Below are positions 8,063 to 19,027 of a stretch of 64,000 nt of DNA, piece after piece; within the stretch, counting starts at the first letter, position 1; each line of letters begins with the position of its first letter. The stretch covers positions 1,612,001 to 1,676,000 of the forward strand of contig NZ_CP050855.1 in the NCBI RefSeq assembly GCF_000821185.2. Direction: 5' to 3'. The notes under the pieces are model-generated. The model had not been told where the DNA came from. It searched no databases and saw nothing but the letters and a program-made list of their open reading frames with translations. The stretch comes from Serratia symbiotica. Its GTDB lineage: Bacteria > Pseudomonadota > Gammaproteobacteria > Enterobacterales > Enterobacteriaceae. Made by a program: the position numbers and the translations under genes.

Positions 8063-9362
8063 ATTGTGTAATTGCCTGTTTTTGATATGTTCACTCCAAC
8101 AACGGAGACAGGCAAATTATGGACGACAAGAAACTCAGAGCCCTTGCGGCAGAACTGGCTAAAGGCCTCAAAACCGAAGCCGACCTCAATCAGTTTTCCC
8201 GGATGCTGACGAAATTAACCGTCGAAACAGCGCTCAATGCGGAACTGACTGACCATCTCGGGCATGAGAAAAATGCACCTAAAACCGGCACCAACACCCG
8301 CAATGGCTACTCGTCAAAAACGCTGCTCTGCGACGATGGCGAAATCGAACTGAACACGCCGCGTGACCGTGAAAATACCTTCGAACCGCAGTTGATTAAG
8401 AAAAACCAGACGCGTATTACGCAGATGGACAGCCAGATTTTATCTCTGTACGCCAAAGGCATGACCACGCGTGAAATCGTCGCCACCTTCAAAGAGATGT
8501 ACGACGCCGATGTGTCACCCACGCTGATATCTAAGGTCACCGACGCCGTAAAAGAGCAGGTTGCTGAGTGGCAAAACCGGCAGCTGGATACGCTGTATCC
8601 CATTGTTTATCTGGACTGTATTGTCATAAAAGTCCGCCAGAATGGCAGCGTAATAAACAAAGCCGTTTTCCTGGCACTGGGTATCAACACTGAAGGCCGG
8701 AAAGAGTTGCTGGGGATGTGGCTAGCCGAAAATGAAGGCGCAAAGTTCTGGCTGAATGTGCTGGCGGAGCTGAAAAATCGTGGCCTTCAGGACATACTGA
8801 TTGCCTGCGTGGACGGTCTGAAGGGCTTCCCGGATGCGATAAACAGCGTCTATCCGCAGACACATATCCAGCTGTGCATCATCCATAGGGTGCGTAACAG
8901 CCTGAAATACGTGGCGTGGAAAGACTACAAAGCCGTCACCGGCGGGCTGAAAATGGTGTATCAGGCTCCGACAGAGGAAGCGGCGTTGATGGCGCTGGTA
9001 CATTCGCGGGTGTCTGGGACGATAAATACCCGCAAATCAGCAAAAGCTGGCGTGCGCACTGGGAAAATCTCAATACGTTCTTCGGCTACCCGCCTGATAT
9101 TCGGAAAGCTATCTACACCACGAATGCGATTGAGTCGCTAAATAGCGTGATCCGACAGGCGATAAAGAAACGTAAGGTGTTCCCGACAGACGACTCAGTG
9201 CGGAAAGTGATTTATCTGGCAATCAAGGATGCGTCAAAAAAATGGAGTATGCCGATCCAGAACTGGCGGCTGGCGATGAGTCGTTTTATTATCGAGTTCG
9301 GTGACCGCCTGAGCGATCACCTTTAATACGCTGGCAGTTACACAGAATTAGGGATAGCCTCC
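8047..9362 (+). mobile_element. IS256-family insertion sequence
   Basis: About 1.32 kb. The ends are imperfect inverted repeats: 8047-8076 and the reverse complement of 9333-9362 share ggag at the tip and tgtgtaa(t/c)tgcc inside. It holds one transposase gene, frameshifted. It interrupts the Rpn-type nuclease on the left and borders the pqiC side on the right. The exact tips are uncertain by a few bases and no target duplication could be matched. Confidence 0.8.
8119..9326 (+). pseudogene. IS256-family transposase (Mutator-type DDE), frameshifted
   Basis: The first frame (ATG 8119) covers about 295 residues with the conserved N-terminus (ELTDHLGHEKN, NGYSSKTL), the first catalytic aspartate in PIVYLDCIVIKVR, and the second in LIACVDGLKGFPDAI. 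After EEAALMAL it goes out of frame and stops at 9141. The second frame resumes as FAGVWDDKYPQISKSW and continues through FFGYPPDIRKAIYTTNAIES, which contains the catalytic glutamate region, to 9326. A one-base deletion near 9000 (ctggtacattcg in place of ctggatacattcg) explains it. It was probably a full-length transposase of about 400 residues and is now inactive without frameshifting. Confidence 0.9.
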
Positions 9363-9484
9363 GTCTCCGGGCTTGTACATAGGCCCTGCCTGCCCCCTCC
9401 CCTTGATTACCGGCTTTTGAGTGTGCGGCGGTGCCACGATCTAATGACGGAACACCGCCTTGTGCGTTTTAATCGCAATATTGA

Positions 9485-10042
9485 CTAAAAACCGCTGACC
9501 TGTGAAGCAATAGCCTGAGCTTCCTGTTGCCAACCCTGTGCCAAAGTACGCACCAGCGCGTCGTAGCCGTCTTCACCCTGCTTCAATGCCAGGCTGAACG
9601 GCTGTTTGATCAGTTGCCCCTGATGGTTCACCACCCATTCGCCGCGAATAATAGCCTTGCCGTCAAAGCGGCCATGAAAGCCGTTAATGGTGACGTTAAG
9701 CACATCTTGATCGCTGCTCATCGGCTGGGATGACACCACCCACCCCGGCAGCGCACTGCTCAGGTTGGTGACCAGCGTCTGTTGCAACTGTTGATCGAGC
9801 GAGCTAGCCCACAGGTTGTTCTGGGCAATCACATACCGCACATCGTTGGTCTGGTAAACCACGCCGTTTTGTGCCAGATAATCGGCCACGCTTATGTGTT
9901 CCAGCCATAACTGACGTGCCGAGACACCGCTGCTACTCACCTGCGCCGGTACACCCAGCGCAGGTAACTGATAGTAGGTTTTCTGTGGCGTACTGCTACA
10001 GGCACTGAGGAACAGTAATAGGGCTACCGGGATCCATTTCAT
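9485..10042 (-). CDS. pqiC: PqiC outer-membrane lipoprotein
   Basis: A 185-residue lipoprotein of the ABC-type transport auxiliary family (formerly YmbA). The signal peptide ends in a lipobox LSAC with the lipidated cysteine at residue 15. PqiC sits on the inner face of the outer membrane and caps the PqiB tunnel that links the two membranes for lipid transport. The start follows the pqiB stop directly (10042/10043). Downstream, where rmf and fabA are expected in relatives, the sequence instead runs into 120 bp of unassigned DNA and the IS256-type element. Confidence 0.95.
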   Translation of the reverse strand: MKWIPVALLLFLSACSSTPQKTYYQLPALGVPAQVSSSGVSARQLWLEHISVADYLAQNGVVYQTNDVRYVIAQNNLWASSLDQQLQQTLVTNLSSALPGWVVSSQPMSSDQDVLNVTINGFHGRFDGKAIIRGEWVVNHQGQLIKQPFSLALKQGEDGYDALVRTLAQGWQQEAQAIASQVSGF

Positions 10043-11689
10043 CTATTTGTTGGCCTTCTTCGGCTGAGGATCGTGACTGCTCGCGGCTTCAAATACCAGC
10101 GCGTTGCTCTTTTCATTCAGGGTGCGCAGCACCGGTTGCAGTTCACGCAGCACCTGATCAAGACGTTGCATGTCACCAACCATTTTGTTGTAGGCCGGTG
10201 AACCGGGCTGGAACCCTTTCATGCTGCGATTCAGTTCCTGCAAGGTTCTTTGCATGTCCTGAGGCAACACTTTCATCTCTTTGCTGGCAATAATATCATT
10301 TAACGACGTCATGGTTTGCTGGGTCGTTTTCATTGTCTTCTGGCTTTCAGCCAGCGCTTTAGTTGCTTCATCGATCATCGGGTTCAAGGGTATCGTATTG
10401 ATCTTATCCAGCACCTGCATCAATTTCTGCTGGATCTGCGTCAAGCCACCACTGGTCGTCAGCATCAGCGGGTAACCGAACAACTCATGCGGGTCTTTCT
10501 CGGCTTTTTCCTGAGGATAGAAGTCCAGATCGACATACAACGAACCGGTCAACATGTTAGCAGATTTCAAGGAAGCACGCATGCCGCGTCTTGCTGCATC
10601 TTTTAGATGATTTTCAAAATCGAAGCTGTCGCCCAATTGTTGCCGGAAACGATCCGGTTCAATGCGGATCAGCACTGGGATGCGATAGTCGTTATCCAGG
10701 CGTTGCACCATACCATTTTTATAGAACGGTACCTGTGCGACTGTTCCCAAACGAATACCACGGAACTCCACTGGCGCGCCAGGTTGCAGGCCGCGAACCG
10801 AATCAGAGAAGAACAGCAGATAGTCTTTATGCACGGTATACAGCGAATCCTGAATGCTACGCTGATTATCGAACAACTGATACTCGGCCTTCTCTTTCGC
10901 CAGTTCGCCGCGATCCCAGCCATCCGGGACGTCAAAGCTGACACCACCGCTAAACAGCGTCGCCAACGATCCCATTTCTACGCGCATGCCTTGCGCCGAC
11001 ATGTCAAATGCCACGCCGCTGTCTTTCCAGAAGCGCACGTTGCGGGTGACTAGCTGATCGTAAGGTGCCGGGATAAACAGTTGATAACGCATAGCACGCA
11101 TGTTGGGGTCAAAATAGCGGGTTTCTACCGAACCGACGCGATAGCCACGAAACAGCACCGGATCGCCAGCATTCATCTGGCCTGATTTTTCGCTATCCAG
11201 CACGATGCGTAGTCCTTTAGCATCGGGAGAAGCCAATGGCGGGGCATTGAGCAGTGGGTAGTTATCCTGGCCCACTTTGCCTGTATTTCCCGGTTGCAAT
11301 TCGATATAAGCACCGGACAGCAGCGTACCCAGGCCAGAAACACCTTCACGGCCAATCTGCGGCTTCACCACCCAGAAGGCGGAATCCTGGCGCAGCAGCT
11401 TTTCCATGCCGCTGTTGAGACGCGCTTGCACCCGCACCTTGCTCAGATCCTCGCTCAACGACACGTTTTCCACCACACCGACATCGACGCTACGGCTCTT
11501 GATTTTGGTTTTACCTGCCTCCAGCCCTTCTGCCCTGGTGGTGACCAGCGTCACCACCGGTCCCTGATGGCTGAAGTGGTAAAACAGTATCCAGGCACCG
11601 ATTAGCGCAGTCACGATAGGAATGATCCACACCGGCGACCAGCGTTTTATCTTCTCAACGTCGGCGATGCTATGATTATTTTCCGTCAC
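10043..11689 (-). CDS. pqiB: PqiB, MCE-family intermembrane lipid-transport protein
   Basis: A 548-residue protein with one N-terminal membrane helix (about residues 20-39, WIIPIVTALIGAWILFYHF), then three MCE domains in the periplasm, and a long C-terminal helical region (about 430-530) that forms the needle bundle seen in PqiB. It bridges PqiA in the inner membrane and PqiC at the outer membrane. The length matches the family (546 in E. coli). Its start overlaps the pqiA stop by 14 nt. In E. coli the operon responds to SoxRS and RpoS; no such site was identified here. Confidence 0.96.
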   Translation of the reverse strand: MTENNHSIADVEKIKRWSPVWIIPIVTALIGAWILFYHFSHQGPVVTLVTTRAEGLEAGKTKIKSRSVDVGVVENVSLSEDLSKVRVQARLNSGMEKLLRQDSAFWVVKPQIGREGVSGLGTLLSGAYIELQPGNTGKVGQDNYPLLNAPPLASPDAKGLRIVLDSEKSGQMNAGDPVLFRGYRVGSVETRYFDPNMRAMRYQLFIPAPYDQLVTRNVRFWKDSGVAFDMSAQGMRVEMGSLATLFSGGVSFDVPDGWDRGELAKEKAEYQLFDNQRSIQDSLYTVHKDYLLFFSDSVRGLQPGAPVEFRGIRLGTVAQVPFYKNGMVQRLDNDYRIPVLIRIEPDRFRQQLGDSFDFENHLKDAARRGMRASLKSANMLTGSLYVDLDFYPQEKAEKDPHELFGYPLMLTTSGGLTQIQQKLMQVLDKINTIPLNPMIDEATKALAESQKTMKTTQQTMTSLNDIIASKEMKVLPQDMQRTLQELNRSMKGFQPGSPAYNKMVGDMQRLDQVLRELQPVLRTLNEKSNALVFEAASSHDPQPKKANK

Positions 11690-12989
11690 CTTTCGGCTCC
11701 TTTTTTATTGTTTCATTTCCGCAATCCCACGTCAGACGGGGATCGAACGTCATGGCAGCAAACATGGTGAGGATCACCACCAGGGCGAACAGTACCGCTC
11801 CGGTATCTGGATAAATGTTCATCAATTGCCCCATACGCACCAGCGTTGAAAGTACGGCGATGACGAACACATCGATCATGGACCAGCGGCCAACAAATTC
11901 GACAACGTCATAAATCAAATGCATACGTTCGCTGTCGGCACGCTTTTTCCCTTTGCCATTGGCATCCCAGCACAGCCAACAGATCGCCAACATTTTCAGC
12001 GAAGGTACCATGATGCTGGCAACGAAAATGACCATCGCCACCGGGTAGGAGCCTTCTCCCCACAGCAGGATCACCCCGGCCATGATGGTTGAGTTTATTT
12101 TGCTACCCAACGCCTCAGTCACCATGATCGGCAACATATTGGCCGGGATATACAAGATGAACGAGGTGAGTAACAGCGCCAACGTCCACTGTAGGCTGTG
12201 GCGTCGCCGCACATAGCCAGTGCTGTGGCAGCGTGGGCAATGAGTCTGATCGGCTGGCAGGATCGCCGTGCAGCAATGGCAAGAGCGCATACCCTGGCAC
12301 ATGCCGGTGCGCCCTACCTTCAACGAGCGATCCAGATGCGGTGCGGGTTCTATATCCTGCCACAGCCAACGGCGATCGATGCACTGTAAGGCGCGCACTT
12401 GCAGCAGGCAGTACAGACAATAAGGCACAAAGCTGTTGCCGATGCCGATATCACCGTAGGCCATCAGCTTGACGAAACTGACCAGTACCCCGGCCAGGAA
12501 GATTTCCACCATGCACCAGATTTTAAATTGGAATAGCATTTTAGCTATCCACTCTTTTAGCACCAGCGGCATGCGCACCTTAGCGCATAGCAGAATAATC
12601 GCTAGCATACAGAACGCCGGGATCAACTGCACCAACACCATAAACAGCGTGGCCAAGCTAGCATAATCATCCGCCACCAACACCTGTGGGATCTGGAACA
12701 GTCTGATTTCGTTGCTAAAGCCAGCAACGCGCATATTGATAAACGGGAAAATATTCGCCAGCAGCAACATGAATAATGCGCCGAGGGCATAACCGATCGG
12801 CTGCTTACGCGGTTCCTCCCAGCGAGTGCTGAGTGTCGTTTTACAGCGTGGGCATAATGCTCTGGTGCCAAACGCCAACGGAGGCAGCGCCACCAGCATG
12901 TCGCATTGCGGGCACAACATCAGGTTATCCTGCCGCCCGGCGGCGGGTAGCGTATGGCTATGCTGCGGGTGATTTTCGTAGGAACACAC
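11676..12989 (-). CDS. pqiA: PqiA inner-membrane protein
   Basis: 437 residues with two repeated halves, each led by a zinc ribbon (CPQC...CPRC near residues 26-49; CHCC...CPRC near 235-255) and followed by about four membrane helices. It is the inner-membrane partner of PqiB in lipid movement. The start is a GTG at 12989 with aggaga about 10 nt upstream, giving the family MCxx N-terminus. The C-terminal FDPRLTWD motif is conserved. It is first in pqiABC, 72 bp downstream of uup on the same strand. Confidence 0.95.
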   Translation of the reverse strand: MCSYENHPQHSHTLPAAGRQDNLMLCPQCDMLVALPPLAFGTRALCPRCKTTLSTRWEEPRKQPIGYALGALFMLLLANIFPFINMRVAGFSNEIRLFQIPQVLVADDYASLATLFMVLVQLIPAFCMLAIILLCAKVRMPLVLKEWIAKMLFQFKIWCMVEIFLAGVLVSFVKLMAYGDIGIGNSFVPYCLYCLLQVRALQCIDRRWLWQDIEPAPHLDRSLKVGRTGMCQGMRSCHCCTAILPADQTHCPRCHSTGYVRRRHSLQWTLALLLTSFILYIPANMLPIMVTEALGSKINSTIMAGVILLWGEGSYPVAMVIFVASIMVPSLKMLAICWLCWDANGKGKKRADSERMHLIYDVVEFVGRWSMIDVFVIAVLSTLVRMGQLMNIYPDTGAVLFALVVILTMFAAMTFDPRLTWDCGNETIKKEPKGDGK

Positions 12990-13061
12990 CCTATTTCTCC
13001 TTAATAATATTGCTTAGCACTACAACGATATCGTTCACAACGCGGACGGTGTTCACAATAG

Positions 13062-14966
13062 TTAGCCGTTTTTCATCGCTTCCAACGCTTCCCAACGGAC
13101 GAAAGCCTGCTCTAGCGTCTGTTCGGCGGTAGCCAGCGCCGTCAACACGCGCTGAGTTTCGCTATGCGGACGCGTGAAGAAGTCAGCATCGCTTATTTGT
13201 GCCTGTAGTGCCTCCATTTCCGCTTCCAGTTGCTCAAGGCGCTGCGGCAATTGTTCCAATTCGCGCAGCAAGTTATAACTCAACTTGGCGGCCGGTTTCT
13301 TCGGCTGTGCGATTTTCTTTTCCGCAACCGGTTTACTCTGGCTGACCACCGCCGTACGGATCGGCTTAGCCATGGCACGTTGATGATGTGCATCGTCATA
13401 ACCGCCAACATAAGTGTTGATCACCCCATTGCCTTCAAAGATCCAGCACTCAGTCACCGAATTATCAACGAATTGGCGATCATGGCTGACCAGCAGCACG
13501 GTGCCTTGATAGCTATCGATCAGTTCTTCCAGCAGTTCCAGTGTTTCAACGTCCAGATCGTTAGTGGGTTCATCAAGGATCAGCAGATTGCTTGGTTTCA
13601 GAAACAGCTTAGCCAATAACAGACGGTTACGCTCACCGCCAGACAGCGCCTTCACCGGCGTCATTGCACGTTTCGGGTGGAATAGGAAGTCCTGTAGGTA
13701 ACCCAGCACATGGCGGGCGCGGCCGTTGACCATGACCTCTTGCTTGCCTTCTGCCAGGTTATCCATCACTGTACGTTCGGTATCAAGATCAGCGCGGTGC
13801 TGATCAAAATAGGCCACCTCCAGTTTGGTGCCACAGTTCACGCGGCCGCTGTTGGCCTTTAGTTGACCGAGCATCAATTTAAGTAACGTCGTTTTACCAC
13901 AGCCATTCGGCCCCACCAGTGCGATTTTGTCGCCACGCTGCACTTGAGCGCAGAAACCGCGCACCAGGACTTTTTCCCCGATCTGATAGTTGACGTCTTC
14001 CAACTCAAACACGATTTTGCCGGAACGCACCGTCTCTTCCACCTGCATCTTGGCGGTGCCTATCACCTCACGGCGTTGCGCACGCTCATTGCGCAGTGCT
14101 TTCAGGGCACGCACGCGGCCTTCGTTACGGGTGCGGCGCGCTTTGATGCCTTGACGGATCCAAACTTCTTCCTGTGCCAGCTTGCGATCAAATTCAGCAT
14201 TCTGTAACTCCTCTACCCGTAGCGCCTCTGCTTTGCTGAGCAGATACAAATCATAGTTGCCCGGCCAGGACACCAGTTTGCCACGGTCAAGATCGACAAT
14301 GCGCGTTGCCATATTGCGGATAAACGAACGATCGTGAGAGATAAAGACGATGCTGCCCTGGAACTCTTTCAGAAAGCCTTCCAGCCAGTCGATAGTTTCA
14401 ATATCCAGGTGGTTGGTCGGTTCGTCGAGCAGCAGCACGCGCGGCGAGCTGACCAGCGCGCGGCCCAGCGCCGCTTTACGCAACCAGCCGCCTGAAAGCG
14501 AGGACAGTTGGGCATCACCATTCAAGCCCAACTGTCGCAACACTTCGCTGATGCGATTGTCGAGCTGCCACAGCCCCTGATGATCAAGGATTTCCATGAT
14601 CTGTGCCATGCGCGCCAGGTTTTTCTCGTTTGGTTCAGTTTCCACCAGGTGGGAAATCGCGTGATATGCCTTCAGATGCTCCGCCTGCTCCGCAACACCT
14701 TCTGCCACAAAATCGAATACGCTGCCACCGATATTGCGTGGCGGATCCTGTTGCAAACGCGCCACAATCAGATCCTGCTCGTAAATCACCCGGCCATCAT
14801 CCAACGGGATTTCTTTGCTGAGGATTTTCAACAGCGTCGATTTGCCGGCACCATTGCGCCCCACCAAGCAAACGCGTTCGTGGTCTTCGATATGAATTTC
14901 GGTGTTGTCTAAAAGCGGCGCATCGCTGAAGGACAGCCAGGCACCAGACATGCTGATTAACGACAT
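13062..14966 (-). CDS. uup: ABC-F ATPase Uup
   Basis: 634 residues, the full length for Uup. It has two ATP-binding cassettes (Walker A GRNGAGKST at 36-44 and GPNGCGKTT near 350; signatures LSGGW and LSGGE; two LLxLDEPTN Walker B boxes), joined by the ABC-F linker, and a C-terminal DNA-binding coiled coil (about 560-634). It has no membrane segment. ABC-F proteins act on the ribosome, and Uup is also tied to precise excision of transposons and to replication-fork processing. It lies 5 bp after the rlmL stop, so it is co-transcribed. Confidence 0.96.
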   Translation of the reverse strand: MSLISMSGAWLSFSDAPLLDNTEIHIEDHERVCLVGRNGAGKSTLLKILSKEIPLDDGRVIYEQDLIVARLQQDPPRNIGGSVFDFVAEGVAEQAEHLKAYHAISHLVETEPNEKNLARMAQIMEILDHQGLWQLDNRISEVLRQLGLNGDAQLSSLSGGWLRKAALGRALVSSPRVLLLDEPTNHLDIETIDWLEGFLKEFQGSIVFISHDRSFIRNMATRIVDLDRGKLVSWPGNYDLYLLSKAEALRVEELQNAEFDRKLAQEEVWIRQGIKARRTRNEGRVRALKALRNERAQRREVIGTAKMQVEETVRSGKIVFELEDVNYQIGEKVLVRGFCAQVQRGDKIALVGPNGCGKTTLLKLMLGQLKANSGRVNCGTKLEVAYFDQHRADLDTERTVMDNLAEGKQEVMVNGRARHVLGYLQDFLFHPKRAMTPVKALSGGERNRLLLAKLFLKPSNLLILDEPTNDLDVETLELLEELIDSYQGTVLLVSHDRQFVDNSVTECWIFEGNGVINTYVGGYDDAHHQRAMAKPIRTAVVSQSKPVAEKKIAQPKKPAAKLSYNLLRELEQLPQRLEQLEAEMEALQAQISDADFFTRPHSETQRVLTALATAEQTLEQAFVRWEALEAMKNG

Positions 14967-14971
14967 AGTGA

Positions 14972-17092
14972 TTATTTTCCTTCGCCGACATGGGTGACCA
15001 GCCAGCAGTTATGGATCTGACGGTTACGGGCAAAGTCCTGCGATAAGGTCTGGGCAGTGATTTCTTTCGCTGCCAGACCTAGCGTGCTCAGACCCACCAC
15101 ATCCATCTGGAAGCCACGCTTGTTGTTCGAGAACATGATAGTACCGTTGCGGCGCAGTAACCGTTGCAAATTTTTCATTAGCTCCAGATGATCGCGCTGC
15201 ACATCAAAGCTGCTCTCCATGCGTTTGGAATTGGAGAAGGTAGGCGGATCGATAAAAATCACATCAAATTGCTCACTGGCGTTGTTCAGCCACGACAGGC
15301 AGTCGGCCTGGATCAAGCGATGTTGACGGCCGGTCAAGCCATTGGCTCGCAGGTTCTTCTCCGCCCACTCCAGATAGGTGCGCGACATATCCACCGTGGT
15401 GGTACTGCGCGCGCCACCTAACCCCGCGTGCACGCTGGCAGTGCCGGTATAAGCGAACAGGTTGAGGAAGTCCTTGCCCTTACTCATCTCGCCCAGCATA
15501 CGGCGCGCAATGCGGTGGTCGAGGAACAGGCCAGTATCGAGGTAATCGGTCAGGTTAACCCATAGCTTGGCGTTGAACTCTTCCACCAGCAGGAACTCGC
15601 CCTTCTGCGCCAGCTTCTCATACTGGTTTTTACCTTTCTGCCGCTCACGGGTCTTAAGGATCAACTGGTTGGATGGCAATTCCAGCACCGCCAGCGTAGC
15701 GTTGATCACATCGAACAGGCGCTGGCGCGCCTTCTGCGCATCCACGGTCTTCGGCGGCGCATACTCCTGCACCACCACTTTACTGCCGTAGCGGTCTAGC
15801 GCCACGTTGTATTCTGGCAGATCGGCATCATACAGTCGGTAGCATTCGATGCCCTGCTGTTTCGCCCATTTATCGAGCTTCTTCAGGTTTTTGCGCAGGC
15901 GGTTGGCGAAATCTTCCGCCACCGGCACACCGCCAGCGCCTGGCGGGTTAGCCGCCAACTGATAGTTTTTCTGCACGCAGTCCAGCGGGCCATTTTTAGC
16001 CTTGAACTGGCGCTCTGCGCGTAGTTGCAGGCAGCTCAACAACGCCGGTGAGGCGCTGAACAGCGACAGTTGCCAGCCGCCAAAGGCACTTTTCATGATG
16101 CGCCCGAGCATATTGTGCAACGCAATCAGCGCCGGCTCGCTTTCCAGACGCTCACCATACGGCGGATTGCTGACCACGCTGCCGATCGGGCCTTCCGGCA
16201 GCGGATTAGTCAGTTTGCTGACGTCACTAATATTAAAGGTGATCAGTTCGGCTACGCCCGCACGGCGCGCATTGCTGCGTGCTATCTCGATCACCCGGCG
16301 ATCGCTATCGGAGCCGAAAAAGCGCGAGGTTGTCTGCTGTAGGCCATCGCGTGCACGTTCCTGGGCTTCGCTCATCACTTCGCACCACAGATCGGCATTG
16401 TGACCATACCAGGCAGTAAAGCCCCAGTGTTGGCGATGCAACCCCGGCGCGCGATCGGAGGCGATCATCGCCGCTTCGATCAGCAGGGTGCCAGAACCGC
16501 ACATCGGATCGAGCATCGGCGCGCCCGGCTGCCAGCCAGATCGCTGCACGATAGCAGCCGCCAGATTTTCCTTTAGCGGTGCCTGACCCGCCAGATCGCG
16601 GTAGCCGCGTTGGTGCAAACCTTCGCCGCTGAGATCGAGCGCCACACTGGCTACATTACGCTGCAAGAACACATTGACGCGAATATCTGACTGTTGCTTA
16701 GCCACCGTCGGGCGCTGATTGATCTTGCGGGTAAAGCTGTCGACGATGGCGTCCTTCACCTTCAGCGCACCGTACTGGCTGTTGCGGATCTCCTCGTTGA
16801 CACCGCTGAAATGCACGGAAAAAGTTTTTTCTACGCCAAAAATGCTCGGCCAGTCAACCGCTTGCACACCTAGGTACAGATCCAGATCGCTGTGCACGCG
16901 GAACTCGTTCAGTGGCAACAGAATGCGCGATGCCAGGCGGCTCCACAGCAGGCTTTGGTACAAAAGACGATCGTCACCCTGAAAATGTACCCCACCCTGC
17001 ACCACTTTGCAGTCGTGAGCGCCCAGCGCTTCCAGCTCGCTTTTTAGCAGTTCTTCCAGCCCACGCGCCGTGCTGGCAAACAGAGAGTTCAT
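14972..17092 (-). CDS. rlmL: 23S rRNA methyltransferase RlmL/RlmK (RlmKL)
   Basis: A fusion enzyme of 706 residues. The N-terminal THUMP domain and first Rossmann methyltransferase (SNPPYGERL motif) make m2G2445, and the C-terminal methyltransferase ([13 protein letters not shown]) makes m7G2069 of 23S rRNA. I chose the ATG at 17092 because MNSLFAS is the conserved N-terminus; an in-frame start at 17128 would add twelve residues. It is divergent from ycbX, with about 100 bp between the starts, and lies upstream of uup. Confidence 0.96.
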   Translation of the reverse strand: MNSLFASTARGLEELLKSELEALGAHDCKVVQGGVHFQGDDRLLYQSLLWSRLASRILLPLNEFRVHSDLDLYLGVQAVDWPSIFGVEKTFSVHFSGVNEEIRNSQYGALKVKDAIVDSFTRKINQRPTVAKQQSDIRVNVFLQRNVASVALDLSGEGLHQRGYRDLAGQAPLKENLAAAIVQRSGWQPGAPMLDPMCGSGTLLIEAAMIASDRAPGLHRQHWGFTAWYGHNADLWCEVMSEAQERARDGLQQTTSRFFGSDSDRRVIEIARSNARRAGVAELITFNISDVSKLTNPLPEGPIGSVVSNPPYGERLESEPALIALHNMLGRIMKSAFGGWQLSLFSASPALLSCLQLRAERQFKAKNGPLDCVQKNYQLAANPPGAGGVPVAEDFANRLRKNLKKLDKWAKQQGIECYRLYDADLPEYNVALDRYGSKVVVQEYAPPKTVDAQKARQRLFDVINATLAVLELPSNQLILKTRERQKGKNQYEKLAQKGEFLLVEEFNAKLWVNLTDYLDTGLFLDHRIARRMLGEMSKGKDFLNLFAYTGTASVHAGLGGARSTTTVDMSRTYLEWAEKNLRANGLTGRQHRLIQADCLSWLNNASEQFDVIFIDPPTFSNSKRMESSFDVQRDHLELMKNLQRLLRRNGTIMFSNNKRGFQMDVVGLSTLGLAAKEITAQTLSQDFARNRQIHNCWLVTHVGEGK

Positions 17093-17195
17093 ATCGTACT
17101 TATCACCAAAAAGAAAATTGTTGCGCATTATAGCTAATCCAGACCGCTTGTCATAAAGTTGCTCCCTGCTATTTAATCATCGCACGGAGATAAGG

Positions 17196-18299
17196 GTGAT
17201 CACGCTTGCCAGACTTTACGTTCATCCGGTTAAATCACTGCGGGGTTTGCAGCTTTCACATGCCCAAGTATCCAGCAGCGGCCTGGCCTCCGATCGTACT
17301 TTTATGATCACCGATGTAGATGGCACCTTTATTACTGCACGCCAATATCCGCAGATGGTGCTGTTCACCCCGGCACTGCTGGCAAACGGCCTGTTCCTGA
17401 CCGCGCCAGACGGCGTAAGTGCGGCCATTCATTTCAGCGATTTCGCCACCGCAGCGCAAGCTACCGAGGTGTGGGGCAACCATTTCACCGCCCTGATTGC
17501 GCCGGCAGAGATCAACCGCTGGCTGAGCGGCTATTTCCAGCACGATGTGCAGCTACGCTGGCTGGGTACAGAACTCTCCCGCCGGGTCAAGAAGCACCCG
17601 GAAATTCCGCTGTCGTTTGCCGATGGTTATCCTTATCTATTGATTAACCAAGCTTCGTTTAATGCCCTGCAACAGCGTTGCCCCAGTAGCATCAAGCTGG
17701 AGCAGTTCCGTCCCAATCTGGTGATCGCCGGTGCCAGCGCTTGGGCCGAAGACGGCTGGCAGAGGATCAGTGTGGGCGATGTGAGGTTCGATCTGGTGAA
17801 ACCTTGCAGCCGCTGCGTGTTGACCACTGTCAGCACCGAACATGGCCGCAAGCATCCGAACGGTGAACCATTGCGCACGCTGCAAGAATTCCGCACCGCC
17901 GATAACGGCGACATCGACTTTGGTCAGAATATGATTGCGTGCAACAGTGGCATTATCCGTGTGGGCGATACCGTGGAAGTGTTGTCGACCAAGCCGCCCC
18001 GCGCTTATGGTGCAGGCAACCTGGAAGCAAGCCTGGCCGCACCGCAGAATAACGTGCACAGCGTGACCATAGAATATGAAGGCCAGATATTTACCGGCAA
18101 TAACCAGCAAATATTACTCGAACAGTTGGAACAACAGGGAATTCGCGTGCCTTATTCCTGCCGGGCGGGTATCTGTGGCAATTGCCGCATAACATTGGTC
18201 AGTGGTGAGGTCGCGCCGCTGAAGAACAGCGCACTGGCTGGCAACAGCAGCATTCTTTGCTGTAGTTGCATTCCGAAAAGCGATTTGACGCTGGCGTAA
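17196..18299 (+). CDS. ycbX: YcbX, MOSC-domain molybdoenzyme with ferredoxin tail
   Basis: 367 residues. It has an N-terminal MOSC_N barrel, a MOSC domain with the conserved PCSRC cysteine region near residues 203-207, and a C-terminal 2Fe-2S ferredoxin domain ([11 protein letters not shown]...CCSC). In E. coli YcbX detoxifies N-hydroxylated base analogues such as HAP using molybdenum cofactor, probably with electrons from CysJ. The start at 17196 is a GTG after the ggagataag ribosome site. It faces zapC tail to tail with a 5 bp gap. Confidence 0.93.
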   Translation: MITLARLYVHPVKSLRGLQLSHAQVSSSGLASDRTFMITDVDGTFITARQYPQMVLFTPALLANGLFLTAPDGVSAAIHFSDFATAAQATEVWGNHFTALIAPAEINRWLSGYFQHDVQLRWLGTELSRRVKKHPEIPLSFADGYPYLLINQASFNALQQRCPSSIKLEQFRPNLVIAGASAWAEDGWQRISVGDVRFDLVKPCSRCVLTTVSTEHGRKHPNGEPLRTLQEFRTADNGDIDFGQNMIACNSGIIRVGDTVEVLSTKPPRAYGAGNLEASLAAPQNNVHSVTIEYEGQIFTGNNQQILLEQLEQQGIRVPYSCRAGICGNCRITLVSGEVAPLKNSALAGNSSILCCSCIPKSDLTLA

Positions 18300-18304
18300 T
18301 AGGT

Positions 18305-18853
18305 TTACACCGCCCTATCGTAAGCCGGGGCGGAGGACTCTTCCAGCGCGCAGGGCTTGAGCCGATCGTGCATCACTTTGATCGCATCACCCAGCACCAT
18401 GGTGCGACCCGCCACCGGCAGGTGGTTCTGCGCCAGCAGGCACAGGCTAGCGTTATCGCCGACCTCTACCACGAGCAGGCAAGCTTCAACACCGCTTTCC
18501 ATCACCTTCACCACCGCCAGTTCACCGTTCTTCGGCTGTAGCGGGTAGTGTTGCTGTGAGAAGTGCCAACTTTTCGGCATCAGCGGCTTGAGGAAACGGT
18601 AGGCGACCAGCGCATTCAATACCAGTTCCGCGCGCTGTTCATGGCTGAGTTTTAGTTGTTTGCAGCGTTCTTCGTAAGTGAAATAAAGGGCGGCGTCGTC
18701 AACACAAAAAGCACATTCATTGAAGGCGTCTGGCGTTAACATTTTAGCCGGAAAGCGTGAGCGAAAGATCATACCATTGGCTAAATCCAACATTAGCCGA
18801 TCGTGCTCAGCGTCGAAATACCAACGCCAATTATCGTCAGGTTTTATCTTCAT
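18305..18853 (-). CDS. zapC: Cell-division protein ZapC
   Basis: 182 residues, matching ZapC (YcbW) across its length with the conserved start [14 protein letters not shown]. It is a cytosolic protein that binds FtsZ and promotes bundling of Z-ring protofilaments. There is no signal peptide or membrane segment. The 174 bp before the pyrD end are AT-rich and contain a gggggcataaatacaccccc hairpin at 18983-19002 without a good T tract. Confidence 0.94.
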   Translation of the reverse strand: MKIKPDDNWRWYFDAEHDRLMLDLANGMIFRSRFPAKMLTPDAFNECAFCVDDAALYFTYEERCKQLKLSHEQRAELVLNALVAYRFLKPLMPKSWHFSQQHYPLQPKNGELAVVKVMESGVEACLLVVEVGDNASLCLLAQNHLPVAGRTMVLGDAIKVMHDRLKPCALEESSAPAYDRAV

Positions 18854-19027
18854 CTCTTATCCTTCTCGCTGCCTACGCCACATCGTATTTACCTGAAAGG
18901 TAATTTTATCATCAATAGATTTGCTTGAATATCGAATAATTCCGCGAGCCATATTTATGCCAATGAACAAAATATAGACGAACCGGGGGCATAAATACAC
19001 CCCCAGAGATAAAATGAAAGGAAAAAA

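Noticed and set aside
10591..11053. Antisense frames over pqiB
   Set aside because: Shadows of pqiB coding bias with no recognisable product.
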